DNA of 7,237 nucleotides from Burkholderiaceae bacterium (GTDB lineage Bacteria; Pseudomonadota; Gammaproteobacteria; Burkholderiales; Burkholderiaceae_C): positions 1 to 7,237 of the forward strand of contig JAOTTZ010000089.1 of assembly GCA_029864165.1 (NCBI GenBank), written 5' to 3'. The notes below the pieces were generated by a model. The model worked only from the letters and a program-made list of their open reading frames with translations, was not told the origin of the DNA and did no database searches. A program made the position numbers and the translations under genes. Below, one piece after another: positions 1-7,237 of the stretch (its first letter is position 1; the number at the start of each line of letters is the position of its first letter).

Positions 1-84
<84 letters not shown>

Positions 85-107
85 GTTTTACCTATGACAA
101 AGTTTGA

Positions 108-129
108 TTTTGGGGCCGTTTTGGGGCCG
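108..129. repeat. Perfect tandem duplication of an 11-bp unit
   Basis: TTTTGGGGCCG occurs twice back to back (108-118 and 119-129) with no mismatch, beginning 24 bases after the encoded CCA of the tRNA. The unit length is not a multiple of three, which argues against a protein repeat. Its position just downstream of a tRNA 3' end is where integrative elements commonly leave att-flanking sequence, but no integrase or second tRNA-end copy is visible here, so a role in integration is only a possibility. Confidence 0.9.
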
Positions 130-160
130 AGTGTTTGATGCAGATCACGACACCAGCGCA

Positions 161-176
161 CAGCGCCTGCGCGCTG
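161..176. other. Short perfect hairpin
   Basis: CAGCGC (161-166) and GCGCTG (171-176) form a perfect 6-bp stem with a 4-base loop. A competing 7-bp pairing exists between CCAGCGC (153-159) and GCGCTGG (171-177). There is no T run on either side, so it is reported as structure only. Confidence 0.45.
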
Positions 177-195
177 GGCGTGAGGGACTCGAAGC

Positions 196-215
196 GCCCG
201 GCCTGAAAGCCGGGC
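196..215. other. GC-rich hairpin, possibly a weak 3'-end structure
   Basis: GCCCGGC (196-202) and GCCGGGC (209-215) form a perfect 7-bp stem around the loop CTGAAA. The stem is strong enough to fold in RNA from either strand. Without a following T tract it does not meet the intrinsic terminator pattern. It could still act as a stability element at the 3' ends of the two convergent transcripts. Confidence 0.45.
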
Positions 216-253
216 TGGGGTAGCGGCTCGCGAGCGAGTCGCCGAGAATAAAC

Positions 254-290
254 GTTCGTGATGTGGGAACTCTTCTTTCAAATCACGAAC
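254..290 (-). terminator. Possible operon-end stem-loop overlapping the phosphoribosyltransferase stop codon
   Basis: The inverted repeat GTTCGTGAT (254-262) and ATCACGAAC (282-290) is perfect over 9 bp with a 19-base loop. On the minus strand the upstream arm covers the last three sense codons (Phe-Val-Ile), the stop codon (280-278) lies in the loop, and the downstream arm is followed by GTTTATT, a weak U-rich stretch. Its place at the end of the last gene of the minus-strand unit fits a terminator or 3' protective hairpin. The long loop and poor U tract make this tentative. Confidence 0.35.
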
Positions 291-799
291 TTCTTCGCCA
301 AACCCTCAAGACTAAGGCCGTCGTACTCTTCGAACGGTTGATGAATCCACGGGCTGGTCGAGAGGGTTTCGACAAAATAGTCGGGAATGTAGTTGGATAC
401 ACCTTTGACCCAGATCACCGCCGATCGCAACTCGGTGATCGCTGGCATCCCGCGCAGGCGTTCAACAACGGCGCGCAGGGTCACACCAGTGTCCGCTAGA
501 TCGTCGACCATCAAGACACGACCGGCCAACTCGCCTCTGGACAGGGTGATGTACTTGGCAACATCGATTTGGCCCTGAAGGGTTCCGCCCTTGTCGCGGT
601 AAGAACGGGTGGACATGATGGCCAACGGCTTGTCGAATACGCGCGAGAGTATGTCGCCCGGGCGCAGACCACCACGCGCCAGGCACAGGATCTGCTCGAA
701 CTCCCAACCTGATGCGCTGATCTTGAGGGCCAGCCGCTCGATGAGCATGTGGTATTCATCCCACGATACGTACAGGTGTTTACCGTCGTCGGTCAGCAT
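278..799 (-). CDS. Purine-type phosphoribosyltransferase (PRTase family)
   Basis: A 173-residue cytoplasmic type I phosphoribosyltransferase, which would use PRPP and a nucleobase to form a nucleotide and pyrophosphate. The PRPP-binding loop VLMVDDLADTGVTL is at residues 96-109 with the acidic pair Asp99-Asp100. An earlier ARGGLRPG segment (41-48) matches the PPi-loop region, and YRDK (67-70) is placed as in the flexible-loop region. Size and motifs resemble the xanthine/guanine or hypoxanthine PRTase group; the base used cannot be read from the sequence. The ATG at 799 is supported by GGAG five bases upstream. The gene lies 21 bp behind purA and is the last gene of the unit, consistent with a role in purine salvage beside PurA. 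Family confidence is high, substrate confidence low. Confidence 0.9.
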   Translation of the reverse strand: MLTDDGKHLYVSWDEYHMLIERLALKISASGWEFEQILCLARGGLRPGDILSRVFDKPLAIMSTRSYRDKGGTLQGQIDVAKYITLSRGELAGRVLMVDDLADTGVTLRAVVERLRGMPAITELRSAVIWVKGVSNYIPDYFVETLSTSPWIHQPFEEYDGLSLEGLAKKFVI

Positions 800-820
800 G
801 TTGGCTCCAGTTTCGATGCC

Positions 821-2164
<1,344 letters not shown>

Positions 2165-2171
2165 CTAAGGC

Positions 2172-3335
2172 TCATAGCGCTTGCACCACCCACTGCCCCG
2201 CTCGCCGCACCAACTCGCGGTCGCAGGCGAACTCTAGATCTTCTTGTTCGTGCCCGGGCAGCATACAGACGACCGTTTCTCCTTGCTCGCGCAGGCGCCG
2301 GACTGCGGTGCGCAAAGCTTGGTCTTCACTCCACGGCGAGCGGATCACCGCCTGTCGGCTGCGGCTTACCGATAGATTCGCCACTTCCTTCACGTCCATG
2401 CTGAAACCGGCTGCAGGACGCTTGCGGCCGAATACGGCGCCAACCTCGTCGTAGCGTCCGCCGCGAATCAACGCGTCGGTTGAATCTTTGACATAGACCG
2501 CAAAACGCGTGCCGCTGTAGTAGGTGTAGCCACTCAAATCGGCCAAGTCCAAGCCAATGCTGACCTCGGGGTGTGCGTGTTGCAACTGGGTTGCGAGTTG
2601 CTCCAAATCGTCCAGCGCTGCCAGCACCAGGGGGTGGTCCGGCAGTGCGCTGCGTGCGGCTGCTATAACCTCTGCCCCGCCGTACAGCCGCAACAGTGCG
2701 AGCAAAGCGGCTTGCGAGTCCGCAGGCAAGCCCTTGGACAGCGCGCTCAGCTCCGAAGTGTTTTTGGCCGCCAGCGCAGCATGCAGCGCGCTCATTTGCG
2801 TTGGATCGATCGCGACCCCGGTCAGCACACCGCGGACGATGCGCGCATCGCCCAGGTCGATGGTGAGGTCCGAAATCCCAGCGACCTGAAGCACATCAAG
2901 TGCTAGTTCCTGCACTTCGAGATCGGCTTCCAGCCCAGCGTGACCGTAGATCTCAGCGCCAAACTGCAAGGGCTCGCGCGTTGCAAGCGGCCCTGCGGGA
3001 CGAGTGTGCAAAACCGAACCGCAGTAGCAAAGGCGCGTCACGCCCCGGTGGTTCAACAAATGAGCGTCGATGCGCGCTACTTGGGGCGTGGTGTCGGCTC
3101 TCACACCCAGCGTGCGACCGCTCAACTGATCGACCAACTTGAACGTTTTCAGTCCCAGCGCACTGCCGGCGCCCGAAAGCAGCGACTCGAGGTGCTCGAG
3201 CAGCGGTGGAATCACCAACTCGTAACCGTAGCCGTAGGCCACGTCGAGCAGCTTGCGACGCAAGGTTTCGATGTGCCGCGCTTGGGCAGGCAACACGTCG
3301 GCAACGTGCTCGGGCAGTAGCCAAGCAGACGACAT
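2172..3335 (-). CDS. hisZ: ATP phosphoribosyltransferase regulatory subunit
   Basis: HisZ is a class II histidyl-tRNA synthetase paralogue that binds the short-form HisG and is needed for its activity and histidine feedback, in the first step of histidine synthesis (ATP plus PRPP). The 387-residue product begins [12 protein letters not shown], typical of HisZ. It has the synthetase-like motif 2 region with DTTPQVAR at 81-88, and the histidine-pocket segments GYTYYSG (269-275) and GGRYDEVG (292-299). It ends without a clear anticodon-binding domain, which separates it from HisRS. The start is the ATG at 3335; the frame stays open upstream to 3662, but that part overlaps other genes and has no family similarity. 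No Shine-Dalgarno precedes the ATG; the adjacent sequence is pyrimidine-rich (CCCCCCTCC). It lies 68 bp behind DUF2065 and 7 bp before purA, outside any his operon. It implies a HisZ-dependent short HisG elsewhere in the genome. Confidence 0.95.
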   Translation of the reverse strand: MSSAWLLPEHVADVLPAQARHIETLRRKLLDVAYGYGYELVIPPLLEHLESLLSGAGSALGLKTFKLVDQLSGRTLGVRADTTPQVARIDAHLLNHRGVTRLCYCGSVLHTRPAGPLATREPLQFGAEIYGHAGLEADLEVQELALDVLQVAGISDLTIDLGDARIVRGVLTGVAIDPTQMSALHAALAAKNTSELSALSKGLPADSQAALLALLRLYGGAEVIAAARSALPDHPLVLAALDDLEQLATQLQHAHPEVSIGLDLADLSGYTYYSGTRFAVYVKDSTDALIRGGRYDEVGAVFGRKRPAAGFSMDVKEVANLSVSRSRQAVIRSPWSEDQALRTAVRRLREQGETVVCMLPGHEQEDLEFACDRELVRRAGQWVVQAL

Positions 3336-3403
3336 GGAGGGGGGAGAAGGCGAGCCGTTGAAGGGTGAATTGTACCGGTCGCTTACGGCAAGCTGGTCCG
3401 GCA

Positions 3404-3592
3404 TCACGGCCAAAACAATAGCAGCACGATCAACCCGGCCAACATGCACGACAGGCCGAGAAAGCGGATCTGGCCGTCGGTCATGCGTGTTGCTTGCTCG
3501 AACATGCGACGCCACGTCTTGGGGCTGAGAAATGGCAGCAAGCCCTCGATCACCAGCATCAGCGCGACCGCGCCCAACAGCAAGTCCCTCAT
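3404..3592 (-). CDS. DUF2065 (YjeT-like) small inner-membrane protein
   Basis: A 62-residue protein with two hydrophobic segments (about residues 3-21 and 43-61) separated by a short basic loop containing [11 protein letters not shown]. Length, the [12 protein letters not shown] signature and the position directly after hflC match the DUF2065/YjeT family, whose function is unknown. The ATG at 3592 is preferred because it gives the family-typical length and lies 11 bp after the hflC stop. A longer open frame reaching 3649 would add 19 polar residues inside hflC and is unlikely. The ribosome-binding site is weak, so coupling to hflC is plausible. Both segments together form a helical hairpin, which suggests a membrane partner or accessory role beside HflK/HflC, but this is inference from context. 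Confidence 0.88.
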   Translation of the reverse strand: MRDLLLGAVALMLVIEGLLPFLSPKTWRRMFEQATRMTDGQIRFLGLSCMLAGLIVLLLFWP

Positions 3593-3603
3593 CGCGCGGG
3601 CTG

Positions 3604-4497
3604 TTACTTCCCTGTGGCAGCGGACGAGAGACCACCGGCTCGCATCCACTTGAAAAACTCACTGCCCGGGTCTACCACCATCACGTCGGACTTGCTGTTC
3701 AAGCTCGTCCGGTAGGCCTCCATGCTGCGGTAGAACTGGGCGAACTGCGGATCGCGCCCGAACGACGCGGCATAAATAGCGGACGCTTTGGCATCGCCCG
3801 CGCCCTTGACGTTTTGCGCGTCGCGATACGCCTCGGCGACGATCACCTCGCGCTGACGGTCGGCGTCGGCGCGGATCTTCTCACCTTCGGCAGCGCCGGT
3901 GGAGCGCATCTCGTTGGCCACGCGCTTGCGCTCAGACTCCATGCGGCGATAAACCGAATCGGTGATGTTGGAGGCAAAATCGACCCGTTTAATGCGAACG
4001 TCGACAATATCGATGCCGAACGACGCCGCCTCGTCTTTGAGCCTTTTTTGTACGCCTTGCATGACTGCGTCGCGAGCGGTCGAGAGCATCGCCTGCACGG
4101 TGCGCTTGGTTACTTCTTCGTTGAAAGCCGCTTGCACGATAGGGCTGAAGCGCCCTTCAGCATTGCGCATGTCGACGCTGTTGTTGTTGCGGATGAATTG
4201 GCGCGCATCGGTCACGCGCCATTTCACCAACCAGTCGATCACCAGGCTCTTTTTCTCTGCTGTGAAAATGGGACGTGTTTCTGGGCTGTCGAGCGTTTGT
4301 ATGCGCCGGTCCAGAAACACCACGTTTTGGAACGGCGGCGGCAGCTTGAACTTGAGCCCCGGTTCGGTAATGACCTCTTTGATCTCGCCGAACACGGAAA
4401 GCACCGCGATTTGTCGCTGGTTGACGATGAAAAGCGTGGACGATGCCAGCATCAAAGCGAGCACCGCACCCGCAACGATCATGCCAATTCGATTCAT
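3604..4497 (-). CDS. hflC: FtsH protease modulator HflC (SPFH/band 7 protein)
   Basis: HflC pairs with HflK in a large membrane-anchored assembly that surrounds and modulates the AAA protease FtsH. The 297-residue protein has an N-terminal membrane anchor (about residues 4-24), then an SPFH/band 7 domain ([15 protein letters not shown] at 25-39, GLKFKLP at 47-53, through about 180 with VRIKRVDF at 167-174). A charged coiled-coil segment rich in Arg, Glu and Ala follows (about 183-240), and a C-terminal part contains [14 protein letters not shown] (272-285). Length is typical for Burkholderiales and shorter than the 334 residues of E. coli. The ATG at 4497 is 17 bp after the hflK stop and has GAGGGG about 12 bases upstream, a rather long spacing. 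No truncation or missing region is seen. Confidence 0.97.
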   Translation of the reverse strand: MNRIGMIVAGAVLALMLASSTLFIVNQRQIAVLSVFGEIKEVITEPGLKFKLPPPFQNVVFLDRRIQTLDSPETRPIFTAEKKSLVIDWLVKWRVTDARQFIRNNNSVDMRNAEGRFSPIVQAAFNEEVTKRTVQAMLSTARDAVMQGVQKRLKDEAASFGIDIVDVRIKRVDFASNITDSVYRRMESERKRVANEMRSTGAAEGEKIRADADRQREVIVAEAYRDAQNVKGAGDAKASAIYAASFGRDPQFAQFYRSMEAYRTSLNSKSDVMVVDPGSEFFKWMRAGGLSSAATGK

Positions 4498-4514
4498 AGC
4501 TCTGTTTTTCCCCT

Positions 4515-5813
4515 CTATCGGCCGTCGCGGTCACGACCGCGCAGACCTTCGCGTGAGCGTATGTCAACGCTGCCCGAGCTCGAAGAGCTTTCGTTGGTTG
4601 AGGCCGCATGCGTGGAAGTTGCGGCGGCTCCGGCTTGCTGCATCAGCTTGTCCAGCGGCAGGTAGAGCAAGTTCGAGTTGCTTTTGCTGTCCACCAGCAC
4701 TTTGGTCACGTTCGAGTACACCTGCGCCAGGGTGTCGATGTAAATCCGGTCGCGAGTGACTGCGGGCGCCTTCTTGTACTCGGCCAGCACCTGGTTGAAA
4801 CGTTGCGTATCGCCCTCGGCTTGTGCGATGACGCGTGCCTTATAGCCTTCGGCTTCTTCGCGCAGACGCGCTGACGTGCCCTGCGCCTTGGGGACAACAT
4901 CGTTGGCGTAGGCCTGGCCTTCGTTTTTCAGCCGCTCACGGTCAGCGCCGGCCTTGAACGCATCGTCGAATGCGGCTTGTACCTGCTCGGGTGCCTGTAC
5001 GTTCTGCACGTTGACGTTGACTACCAAAATACCGGCTTTCAGGGTGTCCAGCTGGGTCTGCACCGACTTCACCAGGTCGAACGCAATAGCGTCGCGCTGT
5101 TCGTAAAGCACCGAATCCATCTTGCTCTTGCCGACAATCTCGCGCACGGCCGACTCCGCCGCCTGTACCACCGCTTCGTCGGGGTTGTTGTTCTCGAACA
5201 GGTAATTGCGCGCATCCTTCAGTCTGTACTGTACGGTGAAGCGGATGTCGACAATGTTCTCGTCCTGGGTCAGCATGGACGAATCCCGCAGTCCCGTGTC
5301 CTGTACCACCGAGCTGCGGCCAACTTCTACCGATCGCAGCTGCGTCACCGGCACCGTCTCGTGTGCCTCAAAAGGGTAGGGCATGCGCCACTGAAAGCCG
5401 GCGTCGACTGTGCGCTCGTATTTGCCGAAATAAGTGATAACGGCCTGCTGGCCTTCCTGCACCATGAAAAACCCGCTGCCCAACCAGATCAATGCCACCA
5501 CGCCGACGATCAGGCCAGCGCCAATGCCGGCGTTTTTCATGTCGGGTTGAAAGCTCGGACCACCGCCACCCGCACCGTTGGAGCCATTGCCAGATCGTGC
5601 CGGTCTTTTGCCGCTGAACAGGCCGCCGAGCTTGTTGTTGAAGTCGCGCCAGAGTTCGTCCAAGTCGGGCGGGCCATCGCCCTTGCCGGTACTGAAAATG
5701 CGGCTACTGGCGCGAGCAGTTAGCCCAGAGAGCAAACTGCCAGCGGACCGGATCAGCGCTCGAACGCGACGCGGCGCAGGCCGGGCTGCGGAGAATGACG
5801 AATCAAAAGCCAT
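4515..5813 (-). CDS. hflK: FtsH protease modulator HflK (SPFH/band 7 protein)
   Basis: Partner of HflC in the inner-membrane HflKC complex that regulates FtsH. The 432-residue protein has a cytoplasmic N-terminal region with the family motif GDGPPDLDELWRDFNNKL (45-62), a glycine/serine-rich linker (about 68-87), a single membrane helix (about 96-117), the SPFH domain beginning VQEGQQAVITYFGKY (118-132), a long Ala/Glu/Arg-rich helical part (about 280-335) and a serine-rich, charged C-terminal tail (about 399-432). The ATG at 5813, 8 bp after the hflX stop, is chosen. The frame stays open upstream to 6038 but that part lies inside hflX and is rejected. No clear Shine-Dalgarno precedes the ATG, so coupling to hflX is likely. 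Residues 1-44 are arginine-, serine- and alanine-rich and unlike the Asn/Gly/Asp-rich start I expect of this family. Confidence 0.95.
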   Translation of the reverse strand: MAFDSSFSAARPAPRRVRALIRSAGSLLSGLTARASSRIFSTGKGDGPPDLDELWRDFNNKLGGLFSGKRPARSGNGSNGAGGGGPSFQPDMKNAGIGAGLIVGVVALIWLGSGFFMVQEGQQAVITYFGKYERTVDAGFQWRMPYPFEAHETVPVTQLRSVEVGRSSVVQDTGLRDSSMLTQDENIVDIRFTVQYRLKDARNYLFENNNPDEAVVQAAESAVREIVGKSKMDSVLYEQRDAIAFDLVKSVQTQLDTLKAGILVVNVNVQNVQAPEQVQAAFDDAFKAGADRERLKNEGQAYANDVVPKAQGTSARLREEAEGYKARVIAQAEGDTQRFNQVLAEYKKAPAVTRDRIYIDTLAQVYSNVTKVLVDSKSNSNLLYLPLDKLMQQAGAAATSTHAASTNESSSSSGSVDIRSREGLRGRDRDGR

Positions 5814-5821
5814 GCTGGTGA

Positions 5822-6988
5822 CTAAGTGAGAAGTTGCGTGGACGTATTGTCGCTTACAGAACGAGATGATAGGGCCGAGAGCTCGGCCTTCGAGGGGGCG
5901 GGAAGGACGCCGGCGACCGCTTCTGCCAGCACATCGCGCAACTGATCGAGCCCGCGCCCATCCTTGGCGCTGACAAAAACGCGCGGGACGGGCACGCCGC
6001 TTGGGGCTACCAGTAAATCGCGCAGTTCGTGCGGGCACAGATCTGGTGCAAGGTTGTCAAGCTTGTTGTACACCAGCACCTGGGGTACCTGGCCGGCGCC
6101 AATTTCGCGCAGTACGCGCTCTACTTCCGCAATCTGCTGATCGCGCTGCGGGCTGGCGGCGTCGACCACGTGCAGCAGCAAGTTGGCGTCGGTGGCTTCC
6201 TGCAAAGTAGTCTCAAACGCTTCGACCAATTTATGCGGCAGGTCGCGGATGAAACCCACCGTGTCCGACAAACTCACCGAGTGGCTTGCACCTTCGATGA
6301 ACAATGATCGTGTGGTCGTATCCAGGGTCGCAAAGAGTTGATCAGCGGCATAGGCTCGCGCCTTTACCAGCGCGTTGAAGAGTGTTGACTTGCCTGCATT
6401 GGTATAACCGACCAGCGAGACGCGAAAGACGCCGCTGCGCTCGCGCGCTTTGCGCTGTGTGCCGCGCTGGCGTTTGACACCCGCCAGGCGTTTTTTCAAC
6501 AATTTGATGCGTTCGCCGATCATGCGGCGGTCAAGTTCGATCTGCGCTTCGCCGGGCCCACCGTGGCCACCGATACCGCCATGCTGGCGCTCCAGATGGC
6601 TCCAGCGCCGCACCAGCCGGGTAGAGAGGTATTGCAAACGCGCCAGTTCCACCTGCAACTTGCCTTCATGGCTCTGCGCGCGAGCGGCGAAAATCTCCAG
6701 TATCAGCAAGGTGCGGTCGGCAACGGGTACTCCCAGGTGCACCTCAAGGTTGCGTTGCTGCGCGGGCGACAACGCCTGGTCGAACAGCACCGCCTCAGCC
6801 CGGTGGCCCATGACCAGCGCCTTGATTTCGTCGGCCTTACCCGAGCCGACGAAGAGCGCGGTGTCAGGCACCTTGCGGCGGCAGACAACGCGATCGACCA
6901 CCTCATCGCCTGCCGATTCGGCCAGCGATGCCAGTTCGTCCAACGTGGCGTCGAAGCCGCCGCTGCCGAGGTTGACCCCCACCAGCAC
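5822..6988 (-). CDS. hflX: Ribosome-associated GTPase HflX
   Basis: HflX binds the 50S subunit and splits or rescues stalled 70S ribosomes, notably under heat stress in E. coli. From the GTG at 6988 the product is 388 residues. The N-terminal HflX domain includes LFVGSGKADEIK (45-56). A helical linker follows with the glycine-rich HGGIGGHGGPGEAQIELDRR (136-155). The GTPase domain has G1 GYTNAGKST (194-202), the G2 region TLDTTTR (221-227), G3 DTVGF (242-246), G4 NKLD (308-311) and G5 SAK (340-342), all intact. The start is uncertain: no ATG exists in frame between 7045 and 6988, and the GTG has no clear ribosome-binding site. A CTG at 7045 that overlaps the hfq stop (CTGA) and follows GAGG would add 19 residues. 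The gene lies directly after hfq, as in many proteobacteria. Confidence 0.95.
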   Translation of the reverse strand: MLVGVNLGSGGFDATLDELASLAESAGDEVVDRVVCRRKVPDTALFVGSGKADEIKALVMGHRAEAVLFDQALSPAQQRNLEVHLGVPVADRTLLILEIFAARAQSHEGKLQVELARLQYLSTRLVRRWSHLERQHGGIGGHGGPGEAQIELDRRMIGERIKLLKKRLAGVKRQRGTQRKARERSGVFRVSLVGYTNAGKSTLFNALVKARAYAADQLFATLDTTTRSLFIEGASHSVSLSDTVGFIRDLPHKLVEAFETTLQEATDANLLLHVVDAASPQRDQQIAEVERVLREIGAGQVPQVLVYNKLDNLAPDLCPHELRDLLVAPSGVPVPRVFVSAKDGRGLDQLRDVLAEAVAGVLPAPSKAELSALSSRSVSDNTSTQLLT

Positions 6989-7041
6989 TGCTCGCGCAGG
7001 GCTGCTGGAAGTAAGCTCCGTAGGCCGGTGGCGCGAAGGCT

Positions 7042-7237
7042 TCAGGGTGCCTCAGGTGTTTCTTCTGCCGCCTGGAAATTGACCGCCCGTCCAGGCACCA
7101 CAGTAGAGATCGCGTGCTTGTATACCATTTGCGTCACGGTATTGCGTAGTAACACCACATACTGGTCGAATGAGTCTATATGGCCTTGCAGTTTGATGCC
7201 GTTGACGAGGTAAATCGAGACCGGCACGTGCTCCTTG
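7042..7237 (-). CDS. hfq: RNA chaperone Hfq, 3' part (start outside window)
   Basis: Hfq is a hexameric Sm-like protein that pairs small RNAs with mRNAs. The visible 64 codons begin [18 protein letters not shown], matching E. coli Hfq from residue 17, so about 16 residues including the start codon lie beyond the right edge. The GTG at 7227 is the internal Val20 and not a start. The Sm1 region includes Gln41-Tyr42 of the proximal RNA site (DQYVVLL), and Sm2 has the conserved YKHAIS with the proximal-site Lys-His pair. The rim shows KEH where E. coli has RER. Compared with E. coli, positions 35 and 37 are His and Asp in place of Gln and Glu. The tail after the Sm fold is short ([11 protein letters not shown]) with an acidic tip, as is common in betaproteobacteria. 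Confidence 0.97.
   Translation of the reverse strand, partial: KEHVPVSIYLVNGIKLQGHIDSFDQYVVLLRNTVTQMVYKHAISTVVPGRAVNFQAAEETPEAP

Larger units (their letters stand above)
85..277. other. Convergent intergenic region between tRNA-Leu and the phosphoribosyltransferase gene
   Basis: Non-coding gap between two convergent transcription units. Its first part after the tRNA is T- and G-rich and holds a tandem 11-bp repeat (108-129). Its middle holds two GC-rich hairpins (161-176 and 196-215). Its right end holds one arm of a stem-loop that overlaps the end of the phosphoribosyltransferase gene. No credible coding sequence is seen: the only open frame covering it, on the minus strand, runs into the antisense of the tRNA. 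No run of T follows either GC-rich hairpin, so neither is a canonical intrinsic terminator. Confidence 0.8.

Noticed and set aside
3369..3397. Possible promoter before hisZ with a TACAAT -10-like box on the minus strand (3374-3369)
   Set aside because: No acceptable -35 hexamer is found 16-18 bases upstream; the nearest TTGCCG is only 11 bases away. There is no extended -10 motif.
3336..3662. Upstream extension of hisZ by 109 codons
   Set aside because: It overlaps DUF2065 and the end of hflC on the same strand and precedes the canonical HisZ beginning ([12 protein letters not shown]).
3532..4665. Long plus-strand open frame (377 codons) opposite hflC
   Set aside because: It lies entirely antisense to DUF2065, hflC and the end of hflK, has no recognisable domain, and is explained by the GC-rich codon use of the real genes.
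4977..5723. Plus-strand open frame (248 codons) opposite hflK
   Set aside because: Antisense shadow of a clear SPFH-family gene, with no recognised motif and no sign of its own translation signals.
5814..6038. Upstream extension of hflK by 75 codons
   Set aside because: The extension overlaps the 3' end of hflX on the same strand and shows no HflK-like sequence; the ATG at 5813 follows the hflX stop by 8 bp.

Overview
This window reads as an ordinary, conserved chromosomal block from a Burkholderiales betaproteobacterium, most likely in or near the Alcaligenaceae (Bordetella/Achromobacter/Pusillimonas relatives). The basis is the gene order hfq-hflX-hflK-hflC-DUF2065-hisZ-purA-phosphoribosyltransferase, the short Hfq C-terminal tail, the [13 protein letters not shown] form of the Hfq N-terminal region, and GC-rich coding sequence (about 60% by eye). 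The genus cannot be fixed from the sequence alone.

Layout: on the plus strand, a tRNA-Leu (anticodon CAG) occupies the left edge and lacks only its first base. A 193-bp non-coding gap (85-277) follows. It carries a perfect tandem 11-bp repeat, two GC-rich hairpins and a stem-loop that overlaps the end of the next gene. Everything else is on the minus strand and reads right to left: hfq (3' part only, cut by the right edge), hflX, hflK, hflC, a 62-residue DUF2065 membrane protein, hisZ, purA and a purine-type phosphoribosyltransferase. Gaps between these genes are 7 to 68 bp, which suggests one long co-transcribed unit running towards the convergent tRNA gene. The operon promoter would lie outside the window, upstream of hfq.

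The genes fall into two modules. The first is post-transcriptional and proteolytic control: Hfq (sRNA chaperone), HflX (ribosome-associated GTPase), HflK and HflC (SPFH-family membrane regulators of the FtsH protease), and a small two-helix membrane protein of unknown function. The second is nucleotide and PRPP metabolism: HisZ (regulatory subunit of ATP phosphoribosyltransferase), PurA (IMP to adenylosuccinate) and a phosphoribosyltransferase. HisZ implies that a short-form, HisZ-dependent HisG is encoded elsewhere in the genome.

I found no CRISPR array, transposon, phage gene or obviously undescribed multi-gene system. The points worth a second look are small: start-codon ambiguities (hflX, hisZ), an unusual arginine- and serine-rich HflK N-terminus, the uncharacterised DUF2065 protein, and the repeat and hairpins beside the tRNA gene, which could be an old integration scar.
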